From: Lactococcus ileimucosae
Lineage (GTDB): Bacteria; Bacillota; Bacilli; Lactobacillales; Streptococcaceae
Length of the DNA: 64,000 nucleotides
Assembly: GCF_943193185.1 (NCBI RefSeq)
Contig: NZ_CALPDE010000002.1
Span: forward strand, 62,001 to 126,000
Direction of reading: 5' to 3'
The notes beneath the pieces are model-generated. The model ran no database searches and was not told where the DNA came from. It saw only the letters and a list, made by a program, of their open reading frames with translations. The translations under genes were made by a program, and so were the position numbers. Every line of letters begins with the position of its first letter. Position 1 is the first letter of the stretch. Positions 47,291-55,187 of this stretch are shown here, in pieces.

Positions 47291-48148
47291 GTGATTACAT
47301 TAAAATCTCAACGTGAAATAGATCAAATGGATCGTGCGGGTTCTTTGCTCGCCAGTATCCATATTGGTTTACGTGATTTGATAAAGCCCGGTATTGACAT
47401 GTGGGAAATCGAAGAATATGTACGCAAGGTTTGCAAGGAAACAAATACCCTGCCATTACAGATTGGTGTTGATGGCTCAATCATGGACTATCCATATGCG
47501 ACATGCTGTTCTCTTAATGATGAAGTTGCACACAGCTTTCCCCGTCATCTGAAATTAAAAGAAGGTGACCTTATTAAGGTGGATATGGTGTTGGGTATGG
47601 TTGAAGATGGTTCCGTAGATGTTTCAAAGTTGGACTTTGATAATGTTGCCGAGATGAAAAAATACACAGTAGGTTTTAGCGGAGCTATCGCCGATAGTTG
47701 TTGGGCTTACGCAGTAGGTACACCTTCAGAAGAAGTCAAAAAGCTTATGGATGTAACCCGCGAATGCCTCTATCTTGGTATTGAGCAAGCTGTTGTAGGT
47801 AACCGTATCGGTGATATCGGTGCGGCGATTCAAGAGCATGCTGAAAGTCGTGGGTATGGTGTTGTCCGTGATCTTGTCGGTCACGGGATGGGACCAACAT
47901 TCCATGAAGATCCTTTAGTACCTCACTATGGTAAAGCAGGACGTGGTTTACGCTTACGTGAAGGGATGGTCTTGACTATTGAACCGATGATTAATACAGG
48001 AACATGGAAGATCGATACAGATATGGAAACAGGCTGGATGCATAAGACTTTGGATGGTGGCTTATCCTGCCAGTTTGAACATCAGTTTGTCATTACCAAA
48101 GATGGTCCAGTTATTCTGACAAGTCAAGGAGAAGAAGGTACTTACTGA
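47291..48148 (+). CDS. map: type I methionine aminopeptidase
   Basis: Removes N-terminal methionine from nascent proteins. 285 residues from GTG 47291 (GAAGG 7 nt upstream). Metal ligands: Asp in KVDMVLG, a second Asp in the region IADSCWAYAVG, His in GHGMGPTFHEDP, Glu in TIEPMI and Glu in CQFEHQFV. An insertion between the two aspartates (VEDGSVDVSKLDFDNVAEM) lengthens it relative to the minimal enzyme, as in streptococcal type 1a forms. Confidence 0.95.
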   Translation: MITLKSQREIDQMDRAGSLLASIHIGLRDLIKPGIDMWEIEEYVRKVCKETNTLPLQIGVDGSIMDYPYATCCSLNDEVAHSFPRHLKLKEGDLIKVDMVLGMVEDGSVDVSKLDFDNVAEMKKYTVGFSGAIADSCWAYAVGTPSEEVKKLMDVTRECLYLGIEQAVVGNRIGDIGAAIQEHAESRGYGVVRDLVGHGMGPTFHEDPLVPHYGKAGRGLRLREGMVLTIEPMINTGTWKIDTDMETGWMHKTLDGGLSCQFEHQFVITKDGPVILTSQGEEGTY

Positions 48149-48183
48149 GCATTGTGAAAATAAAGAGAAAGGAGAAATAGTGT

Positions 48184-49086
48184 ATGAAAGCTTTTTTTAA
48201 GCGGGTTTTGTCCTGGCAACCCTTAAAAGATTTTATGAGCTTTTACAAAAGTTCAGAGCTGTCTTTATCAAGTATCGCTGTGGCTTATTACTTGCTTCTA
48301 TCTATTTTTCCTTTACTTTTGATTTTTGCCAATCTCCTTCCCTTCTTAAATCTTGATGTAGATTTGATATTGAATGTTCTGCGTGAGCAGATTCCCGAAC
48401 AAATCTATGAAATGAGTGCGGGATTTATTCGGAATATTTTGGAGAATCCTAACACAGGTTTACTTTCTGTCTCTGTTTTAGCCGGCTTTTGGACTTTTTC
48501 AAGAGCATTAGCTACCTTGCAGATGGCCATGAATAAAGCTTATGAAGTCTCGCAACACCGTGACTTCATCCTCAGCCGAATCACTGGGATGGTTGTGGGT
48601 TTAGGACTTATGACTTTGCTCTCTTTGACGATCTTAATTTCGACATTTGGACAGTTGGTGCTAGCCTACATACATGAGCATTTGTTTGCCTTTGACGATA
48701 GACTTTATCGTACCTTGCAAACAGCGACCTTGCCTGTTGTGGTTGTTATTGTATTTGTATCTTTGATTTTACTCTATTTTGTTTTACCTAATGTAAAGAT
48801 ACATAAACTAAAGTATATTATGCCAGGGACGATTTTTTCTACTCTGGTCTTAGTGGCCCTGCCTCACTTTTTCGGAGCTTATCTGGGTCGTGCTTTAAGT
48901 CAGATGAGTGACTTTAAGCTGGTCGGTTCTGTGCTCATTTTTGGTCTGATGATTTGGTTTATATTTATAGCAAAGGTTTTGATTGTTGGGACTGCTCTAA
49001 ATGCAACTTATCAAAAAAAATCTTTTGGACAGATTGAAACTCGGCGAGGAGAGATTGTGGCGTTTATCAGAGACATTAGAAAATAA
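48184..49086 (+). CDS. YihY/BrkB-family membrane protein
   Basis: 300 residues with about six membrane segments; starts with the family block SSIAVAYYLLLSIFPLLLIF (about 29-48) and has WTFSRALATLQMAMNKAY in the middle. Members were once annotated as RNase BN; the true function is unclear. 35 nt after map, so likely co-transcribed. Confidence 0.9.
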   Translation: MKAFFKRVLSWQPLKDFMSFYKSSELSLSSIAVAYYLLLSIFPLLLIFANLLPFLNLDVDLILNVLREQIPEQIYEMSAGFIRNILENPNTGLLSVSVLAGFWTFSRALATLQMAMNKAYEVSQHRDFILSRITGMVVGLGLMTLLSLTILISTFGQLVLAYIHEHLFAFDDRLYRTLQTATLPVVVVIVFVSLILLYFVLPNVKIHKLKYIMPGTIFSTLVLVALPHFFGAYLGRALSQMSDFKLVGSVLIFGLMIWFIFIAKVLIVGTALNATYQKKSFGQIETRRGEIVAFIRDIRK

Positions 49087-49087
49087 A

Positions 49088-49200
49088 ATATACTGTCCAA
49101 AAGCTGGACAAATAATTTAAGAAAAGGATTTGGCTCTGGACTGTGCAGGGCTAAGTCCTTTTAGTTTAGCTTCAATATGTTTATTGCTGTAGTAATAAAA
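49088..49200 (-). mobile_element. 3' fragment of an IS3-family (IS150-type) element
   Basis: On the minus strand the sequence reads YYSNKHIEAKLKGLSPAQS, the C-terminus of an IS150-type OrfB transposase, then a stop and a terminal repeat TGTCCAGCTTTTGGACAGTA ending at 49088. The rest of the element is gone. Confidence 0.75.
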
Positions 49201-49223
49201 GAGAGTCCTAACTTAATTTTATA

Positions 49224-49267
49224 AAAAAACACCTCTAATGTTAGATTTTGTCTAACCTTTAGGGGTG
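49224..49267 (-). terminator. terminator of the GtrA-like gene
   Basis: On the minus strand CACCCCTAAAGGTTAGA, CAAAA, TCTAACATTAGAGGTG then T7. A strong stem, 29 nt after the stop. Confidence 0.85.
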
Positions 49268-49295
49268 CAGTATATCGCTTTAACAGGAAGTTTTT

Positions 49296-49751
49296 CTATA
49301 CTTTGGATTTTTTTCGAAAAACAATGAATTTAGAGTAAAAGTAATTCAAAATGATATTAAGAATTTGAATTGCAAGTGAAAGCACAAGAACCACAACTGG
49401 TTTTTTAAGGTGCAGGAGGTCCATCAAGATTTCTGGATGTGTATCGATAAACCACCATTTAAGAAAGATAGCCAGAAGCATGAAGAACAGACGTCCGGCA
49501 GCAAAATTAAGAAAATCAAGAAAAATATGATTTGATTTATGCTTAAAAACCCAGATTTTATTTGTAAAAAAAGCAAAAATGATGCTGACAATCTGACCGA
49601 TAGCCTCGGAAATTGCACCAGCATTTATTCCAGGTTGGTTAAGCAAATAGAAACTTGCCTGCATAAAGACATAGTAAACCAGAGTTGTCAAGACACCAAA
49701 GACCAGATAGGTAAAAGCCTCGGTTTTTACGAAGTTTTTGAGTTTTTCCAT
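49296..49751 (-). CDS. GtrA-family membrane protein
   Basis: 151 residues, four membrane segments (about 13-33, 45-64, 78-97, 118-140). GtrA-like proteins are thought to help move lipid-linked sugars across the membrane for wall or teichoic-acid glycosylation. Family features: FTYLVFGVLTTLVYYVF, FFTNKIWVFK, FYSKFIVFRK. No glycosyltransferase partner is adjacent. Confidence 0.88.
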   Translation of the reverse strand: MEKLKNFVKTEAFTYLVFGVLTTLVYYVFMQASFYLLNQPGINAGAISEAIGQIVSIIFAFFTNKIWVFKHKSNHIFLDFLNFAAGRLFFMLLAIFLKWWFIDTHPEILMDLLHLKKPVVVLVLSLAIQILNIILNYFYSKFIVFRKKSKV

Positions 49752-49838
49752 AGCACCCTATTTTAACAAAATTCTTCTTTTTTTGCTAGGAGCTATTGAG
49801 AAAGCTCTAGCGTTAATTCCCCTTTCTTTAGCAAGCTG

Positions 49839-49847
49839 TGTTATAAT
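49839..49847 (+). promoter_or_regulatory. extended -10 promoter abutting the small membrane protein gene
   Basis: TGTTATAAT ends six nt before ATG 49854; no ribosome site exists between them, so the mRNA is probably leaderless. Confidence 0.6.
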
Positions 49848-49853
49848 AAGACT

Positions 49854-50033
49854 ATGTTAAAATCACGATTTTACTCTTTTATACTTGGGACAATTATTGA
49901 AGCATGGATTTTCTCCATCTCCTTTTTTGCTGCTCAATGGTTTTGGTTCTTTATTGCAAGTTTTCTTCTAGGGCGCAGGATTTATGTGGCCTACAAGGTG
50001 GATAAATTTGTAAAGCTCAGTAATATCAAATGA
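49854..50033 (+). CDS. 59-residue membrane protein
   Basis: MLKSRFYSFILGTIIEAWIF begins the protein. It has one or two membrane segments (about 8-40), an aromatic patch QWFWFF, and a basic tail (LLGRRIYVAYKVDKFVK). The size and WFW motif recall the small DUF3272-type membrane proteins of streptococci, but this is only a resemblance. An extended -10 sits six nt upstream of the ATG and a terminator follows, so it is a self-contained unit. Confidence 0.65.
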   Translation: MLKSRFYSFILGTIIEAWIFSISFFAAQWFWFFIASFLLGRRIYVAYKVDKFVKLSNIK

Positions 50034-50061
50034 TGGAATTTGTCCATTGTTTTTTTTATCA

Positions 50062-50086
50062 AGAGGAGAGGTTTGCCTCTCTTTTT
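50062..50086 (+). terminator. terminator after the small membrane protein gene
   Basis: GAGAGG, TTTG, CCTCTC then T5. Confidence 0.8.
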
Positions 50087-50181
50087 ATTTTCGTAAAGAT
50101 ATCATTTTGAAATTGATAAGAAAAAGATTACAATAACATTATATAATATGTATATTGTGTTACTTAATGTGCACGATATTC

Positions 50182-50210
50182 TTGACGAGGAAAAAGCCAT
50201 GCTCTATAAT
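50182..50210 (+). promoter_or_regulatory. strong promoter immediately before the AGCAC repeat tract
   Basis: TTGACG (50182-50187), 17-nt spacer, TATAAT (50205-50210). The start would be near 50217, inside the repeat tract. A second TATAAT at 50142-50147 lacks a well-placed -35 but could give a longer RNA that includes the leader frame. Confidence 0.65.
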
Positions 50211-50294
50211 CAGACAGCACAGCACAGCACAGCACAGCACAGCACAGCACAGCACAGCACAGCACAGCACAGCACAGCACAGCACAGCACATAA
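50199..50294 (+). CDS. short leader ORF running through the repeat tract
   Basis: ATG 50199 has CGAGGA 7 nt upstream. The frame reads MLYNQT and then repeated AQHST units, stopping at TAA 50292-50294, right after the last repeat. With one more unit the frame would instead run to the TGA at 50344-50346 in the loop of the downstream terminator. Whether it is translated depends on a promoter upstream of 50182; unproven. Confidence 0.35.
   Translation: MLYNQTAQHSTAQHSTAQHSTAQHSTAQHST
50216..50290. repeat. simple sequence repeat (AGCAC)15
   Basis: Fifteen perfect, uninterrupted copies of AGCAC (75 bp). Pentanucleotide tracts of this length are prone to slipped-strand mispairing, and each unit gained or lost shifts any reading frame. 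It lies between a strong promoter and a terminator upstream of a surface-protein gene. Confidence 0.97.
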
Positions 50295-50330
50295 ACACGC
50301 GGTAGATTACCGTTCTTTTTCGCATGCACC

Positions 50331-50360
50331 AAAACGTCCCGGATGACTGGGGCGTTTTTT
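50331..50360 (+). terminator. terminator inside the leader of the first SipW-type surface protein gene
   Basis: AAAACGTCCC (50331-50340) pairs with GGGGCGTTTT (50349-50358) with one G-U pair; loop GGATGACT; T6. It stands 86 nt before the gene and there is no clear promoter between, so expression needs read-through. Confidence 0.8.
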
Positions 50361-50445
50361 GCCGTGTACTGCTGGTCCTGTGCCTGAAAGTACTCCTGTT
50401 CAACATCACTTCTAACCGAAAAAACTAAAAAAGAGGAAAAATAAA

Positions 50446-52077
50446 ATGCACGTAAAAAACAAGAAAAAACTGGGGATTGCCCTGGTTCTGTTCACACTCC
50501 TTCTGCTGATTGCAGGGACATTCGCCTTTACCGCCTTCAACCAACGCGCCATTAACGACCGTTTAAGAGATAATCTGGGCGAAGTAGGCGGCCGCGTTCA
50601 CGATTACTACAACCGAGATACGGAAAACAAGGACGTCTTTGTCGAAAACTATGGGGAGGAATCTATCATGGCACGGATTCGTCTGTCTGAGTTTATGGAA
50701 ATTCGAGGAAGAGGAGAAACAGAGTTCACTCCTGTAGTGCCTAATACTGAGCGGGATGCAATTGAAACTTGGACCACCTACATTCCAGAAGGAAACACGC
50801 TCACTACTCGTGTGGGGGACTCTGCTGTCTTTAACCAATACAGTAACTTGACATTTGGTTGGACCCGTCAAGGAGAACATGCGCCTTGGTACTTGCCAAC
50901 CTTTAACCATGTGGAGAACGACTTGATGACAGCCGCAGCAGGTCATGCGCGGGACTATATCGCTGGAAGTGGCGCTACAGACGGCAGTACAGATGGAGCC
51001 ACTCATCCGGGTACAGGTGAGGATGCCTACTGGCAAGAAGGAGAGAGCTATACAAATGGTCAAGGTCCAACAAGTACAGTCTGGCCCGGAGCCCTTGATG
51101 GCGTTGAACGTACAACAGCACAAAACTTGCCGCAAGACCGTGCCCCATTGACACTCCAGCAATGGGCAGCCTTACCTAATGAGCATAAAATCGGTGACTT
51201 CTGGGTAATCGACCATGAGACAGGCTGGGCTTACTGGGCCAGCCAACTGCAGGAGGGAGAAACCAGTTCTTACCTGCTTGATGCAACGGTGATGACAGAG
51301 GCAGCACATGATATTCGTGGTTCTTATTATTATGCTATCCATGTGGATAGCCAGTTGATTACGCCTGACCGCAGCTTTGAGAATGAACCAGAAGAGGAAC
51401 ATGATGGTAATTTGGGGCGTTTGCTTCAAGGCATACGGAATAATGCTGTAGAGGACAGCGGACAAAACCCAGGAGCTAATGTAGACTCGCCTGTCGATGC
51501 CTTTAACTTTTCTACCATGAACCCTGGCCGTATCTTTACTATGGAAGGGGAGCAATACCGTTATCTTGAAGATATGGGTGGGGGTAATCACTTGATTATT
51601 CGTAATGATGCAATTCGTAGTGTAACTTGGAATGAGCAAGATGAAGTACTCACGACTTGGTATGGTGATCTTCATGAAGATGTTGTAGCCATGGTTCAAC
51701 CTATAGCTAATAATTTTACTACAGGTAATGTGTCCGATCAAGTTGTTTCATTTGATAGCGGACGGTTTGTTCCAAATAACCTAACAGGAGATGTAGCAGC
51801 AGATATAACTCAAGTGGTTTCGGGTGGGACACCTCGTGCTTTTGCCCTTTCCCTTGCGGATGTTTCACGTTTATCTGGGGAAGGACTCGCTTTTCCAAAC
51901 TATGCGCAGCGTGGAAGAATTGCATTAGGATGGTGGATGTTACGAACTCCTGCTACTGGTTTGTATTCCTGGCATGTAAATGCTGCTGGCATGCTAGTAG
52001 GTAATCATCTAACTTCTGCCCGCCTCCACACTGGCGGCGTTCGTCCCGCCCTCATCATCCACCAATCAACAAACTAA
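50446..52077 (+). CDS. SipW-dependent-type exported surface protein, paralogue 1
   Basis: 543 residues. An N-terminal membrane/signal segment (about 8-28) is followed by GTFAFTAFNQRAIND and by VHDYYNRDTENKDVFVENYG, which matches the camelysin/TasA-like pattern of proteins processed by a SipW-type peptidase. A long soluble region (about 100-430) follows. The C-terminus (GWWMLRTPA... to TGGVRPALII) resembles DUF6273-like, C-type-lectin-like tails. AGAGG upstream of ATG 50446. No LPXTG. A close paralogue lies at 59985; the two differ most in the last 100 residues. No sipW or sortase gene is in the window. Function unknown, perhaps fibre or surface layer. Confidence 0.75.
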   Translation: MHVKNKKKLGIALVLFTLLLLIAGTFAFTAFNQRAINDRLRDNLGEVGGRVHDYYNRDTENKDVFVENYGEESIMARIRLSEFMEIRGRGETEFTPVVPNTERDAIETWTTYIPEGNTLTTRVGDSAVFNQYSNLTFGWTRQGEHAPWYLPTFNHVENDLMTAAAGHARDYIAGSGATDGSTDGATHPGTGEDAYWQEGESYTNGQGPTSTVWPGALDGVERTTAQNLPQDRAPLTLQQWAALPNEHKIGDFWVIDHETGWAYWASQLQEGETSSYLLDATVMTEAAHDIRGSYYYAIHVDSQLITPDRSFENEPEEEHDGNLGRLLQGIRNNAVEDSGQNPGANVDSPVDAFNFSTMNPGRIFTMEGEQYRYLEDMGGGNHLIIRNDAIRSVTWNEQDEVLTTWYGDLHEDVVAMVQPIANNFTTGNVSDQVVSFDSGRFVPNNLTGDVAADITQVVSGGTPRAFALSLADVSRLSGEGLAFPNYAQRGRIALGWWMLRTPATGLYSWHVNAAGMLVGNHLTSARLHTGGVRPALIIHQSTN

Positions 52078-52098
52078 AAATTCTAAATTAATAAAATA

Positions 52099-52131
52099 TA
52101 AACAAGGAATCCAAGGAAAACTTGTTTTTTT
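52099..52131 (+). terminator. terminator of surface protein paralogue 1
   Basis: AAACAAG and CTTGTTT with a 14-nt loop, then a T-run. Confidence 0.75.
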
Positions 52132-52223
52132 ATAGCTTTTAACTTGGGGATGAACTGAATATTCTAGAGTGGGAAGAATAATTCTGATATAATAAGTAAA
52201 GAAAAAGACGATAGGAGACGGTT

Positions 52224-53147
52224 ATGACAGTCACAGTGCAGGATCTCATAAAAAAAATTAAGTTTAATGTTATCTATTCGACAGAAACAGCGCTTCAGAA
52301 AGAAGTGGCGACTTCAGATATTTTACGTCCAGGTTTAGAAATGTCTGGTTATTTTGAGTACTTTACACCTGAACGGATTCAACTGTTTGGGATGAAAGAA
52401 TGGTCTTACATGATGAATGTGGTGGGGGATGCCCGCTATGATATTCTCAAAAAAGTAATGACAGAACTCACACCAGTCGTTATTGTTGCCCGTAACTTGG
52501 ACATTCCAGAGGAGATGATCAATGTTGCCCGTAAGCATGACATTGTGTTGTTGCAGTCACGTGAGACAACCAGTCGTTTAAACAGCATCTTGACTTCCTA
52601 CTTGGATGAGGAGTTGGCAGAACGCGTGAGTGTACACGGTGTCCTAATGGATATCTATGGTGTTGGCGTTTTGATTCAGGGGGCAAGTGGCATCGGGAAA
52701 TCTGAAACAGCTCTGGACTTGGTGGCACGTAACCATCGTTTAGTCGCTGATGACCGCGTTGACGTTTTCCAGAAAGATGCTTTCACACTAGCTGGTGAGC
52801 CTGCGCCTGTTTTGCAAAACTTTTTGGAGTTGCGTGGAGTCGGGATTATTGACGTTATGAGTTTATACGGTGCGCGTGCTGTTAAAGACCAAACGGATAT
52901 TGACTTAACGATTTATCTTGAGCCTTATGAAGTGGGCGGCGAATTTGACCGTTTGGGAAATGGTATTAAAAATATCATTTTAGCAGACGTTGAAGTACCA
53001 CAGATTAAAATCCCGGTGAAAACAGGCCGAAATGTTTCAACTATTATTGAAGCGGCGGTGATGAATTATCGGGCTAAAGATATGGGCTATGATGCAACGG
53101 CACTTTTTGAAGATCGCTTGACACATTTGATTGAAAACAACAGCTAA
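52224..53147 (+). CDS. hprK: HPr kinase/phosphorylase
   Basis: Phosphorylates HPr at Ser46 (and removes it), controlling carbon catabolite repression. 307 residues. The P-loop GASGIGKS is at 153-160, with the signature region from AADDRVD-like (VADDRVDVF) and the C-terminal [19 protein letters not shown] precedes ATG 52224. Ten nt upstream of lgt, the usual Firmicute pair. Confidence 0.97.
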   Translation: MTVTVQDLIKKIKFNVIYSTETALQKEVATSDILRPGLEMSGYFEYFTPERIQLFGMKEWSYMMNVVGDARYDILKKVMTELTPVVIVARNLDIPEEMINVARKHDIVLLQSRETTSRLNSILTSYLDEELAERVSVHGVLMDIYGVGVLIQGASGIGKSETALDLVARNHRLVADDRVDVFQKDAFTLAGEPAPVLQNFLELRGVGIIDVMSLYGARAVKDQTDIDLTIYLEPYEVGGEFDRLGNGIKNIILADVEVPQIKIPVKTGRNVSTIIEAAVMNYRAKDMGYDATALFEDRLTHLIENNS

Positions 53148-53157
53148 GGAGTTAACT

Positions 53158-53943
53158 GTGAACTATTTTCCAAATTTAGCAATAAATAAAATTGCTTTAG
53201 AACTCGGTCCTTTTTCCATTCATTGGTATGCAATTTTTATCGTTGCAGGAGCATCTTTAGGGGTGTGGCTCGCTTGCAAAGAAGCGCCTCGCCGTGGCTT
53301 AACGGCAGACGATGTGATTGACTATATCTTATGGGCCTTTCCCATCGCTTTGATTGGTGTACGTGCATATTATGTCGCTTTCGAATGGGGGTATTACAGT
53401 CAGCATCCAGGTGAAATTATTGCACTTTGGGACGGTGGCGGCGCTATATACGGCGGTCTGATTGCTGGTGCTATTGTCTTGTTTATCTTTTCCTATTATC
53501 GAATGATTAACCCACTGGATCTCCTAGATATCAGTGTTCCAGGAGTACTTATAGGGCAAGCTATTGGGCGTTGGGGCAACTTTATCAATCAAGAAGCCTA
53601 TGGTGAGGCAGTGAGTAAATTAAACTATTTGCCTTCCTTTATTCGAGAACAGATGTTTATTGACGGTGCTTATCGTGTGCCGACATTCCTCTATGAAAGT
53701 GTTGGAACTTTTACAGGTTTTTTAATAATTATGATTTTCCGTCATCGTCTCCCAGGATTGAAGCGCGGTGAAATCTTTGCCTTTTACCTGATTTGGTATG
53801 GTTTAGTCCGCTTTATCGTAGAAGGTATGCGTACAGATAGCCTGATGCTTGGCGCGTTGAGGATATCACAGATTTTTTCAGCATTGATGGTCATAGCAGG
53901 TATTGCTTTCATTTTGATTAGACGATTAAAAAAATTTGATTAA
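53158..53943 (+). CDS. lgt: prolipoprotein diacylglyceryl transferase
   Basis: Adds diacylglycerol to the lipobox cysteine of lipoproteins, such as the two found in this window. 261 residues from GTG 53158 (AAGGAG 6 nt upstream); the open frame begins earlier inside hprK. Seven membrane segments; the conserved [13 protein letters not shown] signature (about 138-150) contains the essential Arg and Asn. Confidence 0.96.
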   Translation: MNYFPNLAINKIALELGPFSIHWYAIFIVAGASLGVWLACKEAPRRGLTADDVIDYILWAFPIALIGVRAYYVAFEWGYYSQHPGEIIALWDGGGAIYGGLIAGAIVLFIFSYYRMINPLDLLDISVPGVLIGQAIGRWGNFINQEAYGEAVSKLNYLPSFIREQMFIDGAYRVPTFLYESVGTFTGFLIIMIFRHRLPGLKRGEIFAFYLIWYGLVRFIVEGMRTDSLMLGALRISQIFSALMVIAGIAFILIRRLKKFD

Positions 53944-54076
53944 ATAAAAAGTGCTTTTTCTTGGCTATCTGGAAAAGTGCTTTTTATAAAAATATAAATT
54001 AGTTTATAAAAAATATTAATTTTGCTATAATAAAGTTAAATTACCGCATAGATTTAAGCGGTTTTGGAGGTGGACT

Positions 54077-54496
54077 ATGGGAGATATAAGTATTCAAGCT
54101 ATAGCTTGGTTGATTATTGCAATTGCATTTGCAGCCTTGGTTGTTTTCTTGATTATACTTTTGGTTAAAGTTTCAAAAATTGTTGAAGAAGCCAACCGTA
54201 CAGTCAAGTTAGTATCCAGCGATGTGGATGTTTTACTCCATCAAGCAGATGGACTAATGGCTAAAGCCAATGTTCTTTTGGATGATGTCAACGGGAAGGT
54301 AGCAACGATTGATCCTCTTTTTGTGGCAGTGGCAGAGCTTTCAGAAAGCGTAACTGCAGTGAACAAGAGCAGTCGTGATATGGTGGAACGTTTTTCAAGA
54401 AAAACAGGAAATGTTGGACGTTCAGCTTCAACCTTGGTGTTGGCTAAAACAGCAAACAAATTTTTAAAGAAGAAAAAGAAAGTGGAGGATAAATAA
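54077..54496 (+). CDS. DUF948-domain membrane protein
   Basis: 139 residues, one membrane segment (about 8-33), then a long helical region (VSKIVEEANRTVKLVSSDVD) typical of DUF948, ending in a Lys-rich tail. GGAGGTGG precedes ATG 54077. It pairs with the YtxH-like gene one nt later. Function unknown; probably envelope stress related. Confidence 0.87.
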   Translation: MGDISIQAIAWLIIAIAFAALVVFLIILLVKVSKIVEEANRTVKLVSSDVDVLLHQADGLMAKANVLLDDVNGKVATIDPLFVAVAELSESVTAVNKSSRDMVERFSRKTGNVGRSASTLVLAKTANKFLKKKKKVEDK

Positions 54497-54497
54497 T

Positions 54498-55064
54498 ATG
54501 TCTAAAAAATCAGGATTTTTAGTAGGTGCTTTAGTTGGTGCAGCTGCAGCTTTGTTCTTCGCTCCTAAAAAAGGCAGCGAAATGCGTGAAGATGCAGGAA
54601 AAATGTATGATGACTTCAAAGAGGATCCAGAGGCAGCGCTTAATAATCTGCGTGACTTTTCTGTAGAAAAATTTAATGACATTAAAGCGCGCTTTGATTC
54701 AGGCGAACTCTCCGCAGACTCTGCGAAAGAGTATTTGACAAACAAGCGTGATTGGATTAAAGAAAAAGTAGATTCAGGTGAACTCTCTAAGGAATCAGTT
54801 GTTGAGTTTTTCAACAGTACACGTGATGCGATTGTTGATAAAATTAATCAAGCCAAAGAAGGCACAGAAGAGCTTTTTGATGAAAATGAATCAGAAATTA
54901 TAGATGAAGTTGTTGAAAAAGCAGCAGAATTTAAAGAAAAGCTTGATGATAATATTGACACAGTAGCCGAAAAGGTTGAAGATAATATCGACTTTGATAA
55001 GATTTCTGAAGAAGCAGACGACCTTGAAAAAAAGGCCAAAGAACTTTCAGAAACAGAATGGTAA
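54498..55064 (+). CDS. YtxH-family general stress protein
   Basis: 188 residues: a Gly/Ala-rich membrane segment (about 6-23, LVGALVGAAAALFFAPKKG is the YtxH hallmark) and a long acidic helical tail. Two internal copies of a motif K-x-x-F-D/V-SGEL(S) are seen (DIKARFDSGELSADS; IKEKVDSGELSKES). It is in an operon with the DUF948 gene. Confidence 0.88.
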   Translation: MSKKSGFLVGALVGAAAALFFAPKKGSEMREDAGKMYDDFKEDPEAALNNLRDFSVEKFNDIKARFDSGELSADSAKEYLTNKRDWIKEKVDSGELSKESVVEFFNSTRDAIVDKINQAKEGTEELFDENESEIIDEVVEKAAEFKEKLDDNIDTVAEKVEDNIDFDKISEEADDLEKKAKELSETEW

Positions 55065-55069
55065 AAATG

Positions 55070-55094
55070 AAAAACTGTCCTCGGACAGTTTTTG
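55070..55094 (+). terminator. terminator of the DUF948-ytxH operon
   Basis: AAAAACTGTCC, TC, GGACAGTTTTT; 11-bp stem. Confidence 0.85.
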
Positions 55095-55098
55095 TTTT

Positions 55099-55151
55099 GT
55101 AAAGAATTTACAGCGTTTATATAAGCTTTTGTAAAGAATTTACGTTATAAT
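55099..55151 (+). promoter_or_regulatory. twin palindromes and promoter upstream of gnd
   Basis: GTAAAGAATTTAC occurs at 55099-55111 and again at 55131-55143 (32 nt, three helical turns, apart). The second copy ends just before TATAAT (55146-55151), so it covers the core promoter. Paired, in-phase sites suggest a repressor, possibly with looping. Confidence 0.6.
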
Positions 55152-55187
55152 AGAGCTATAAAAGATAAAAAAATTGGAGGATTTACA

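Noticed and set aside
50155-50409. Open frames on both strands made of QHSTA or CCAVL-type repeats
   Set aside because: They arise from the AGCAC tract; only the leader frame from 50199 has a ribosome site and even that is uncertain.
53945-53990. Terminator after lgt from two AAAGTGCTTTTT segments
   Set aside because: The two segments are direct, not inverted, repeats and do not form a proper stem together.
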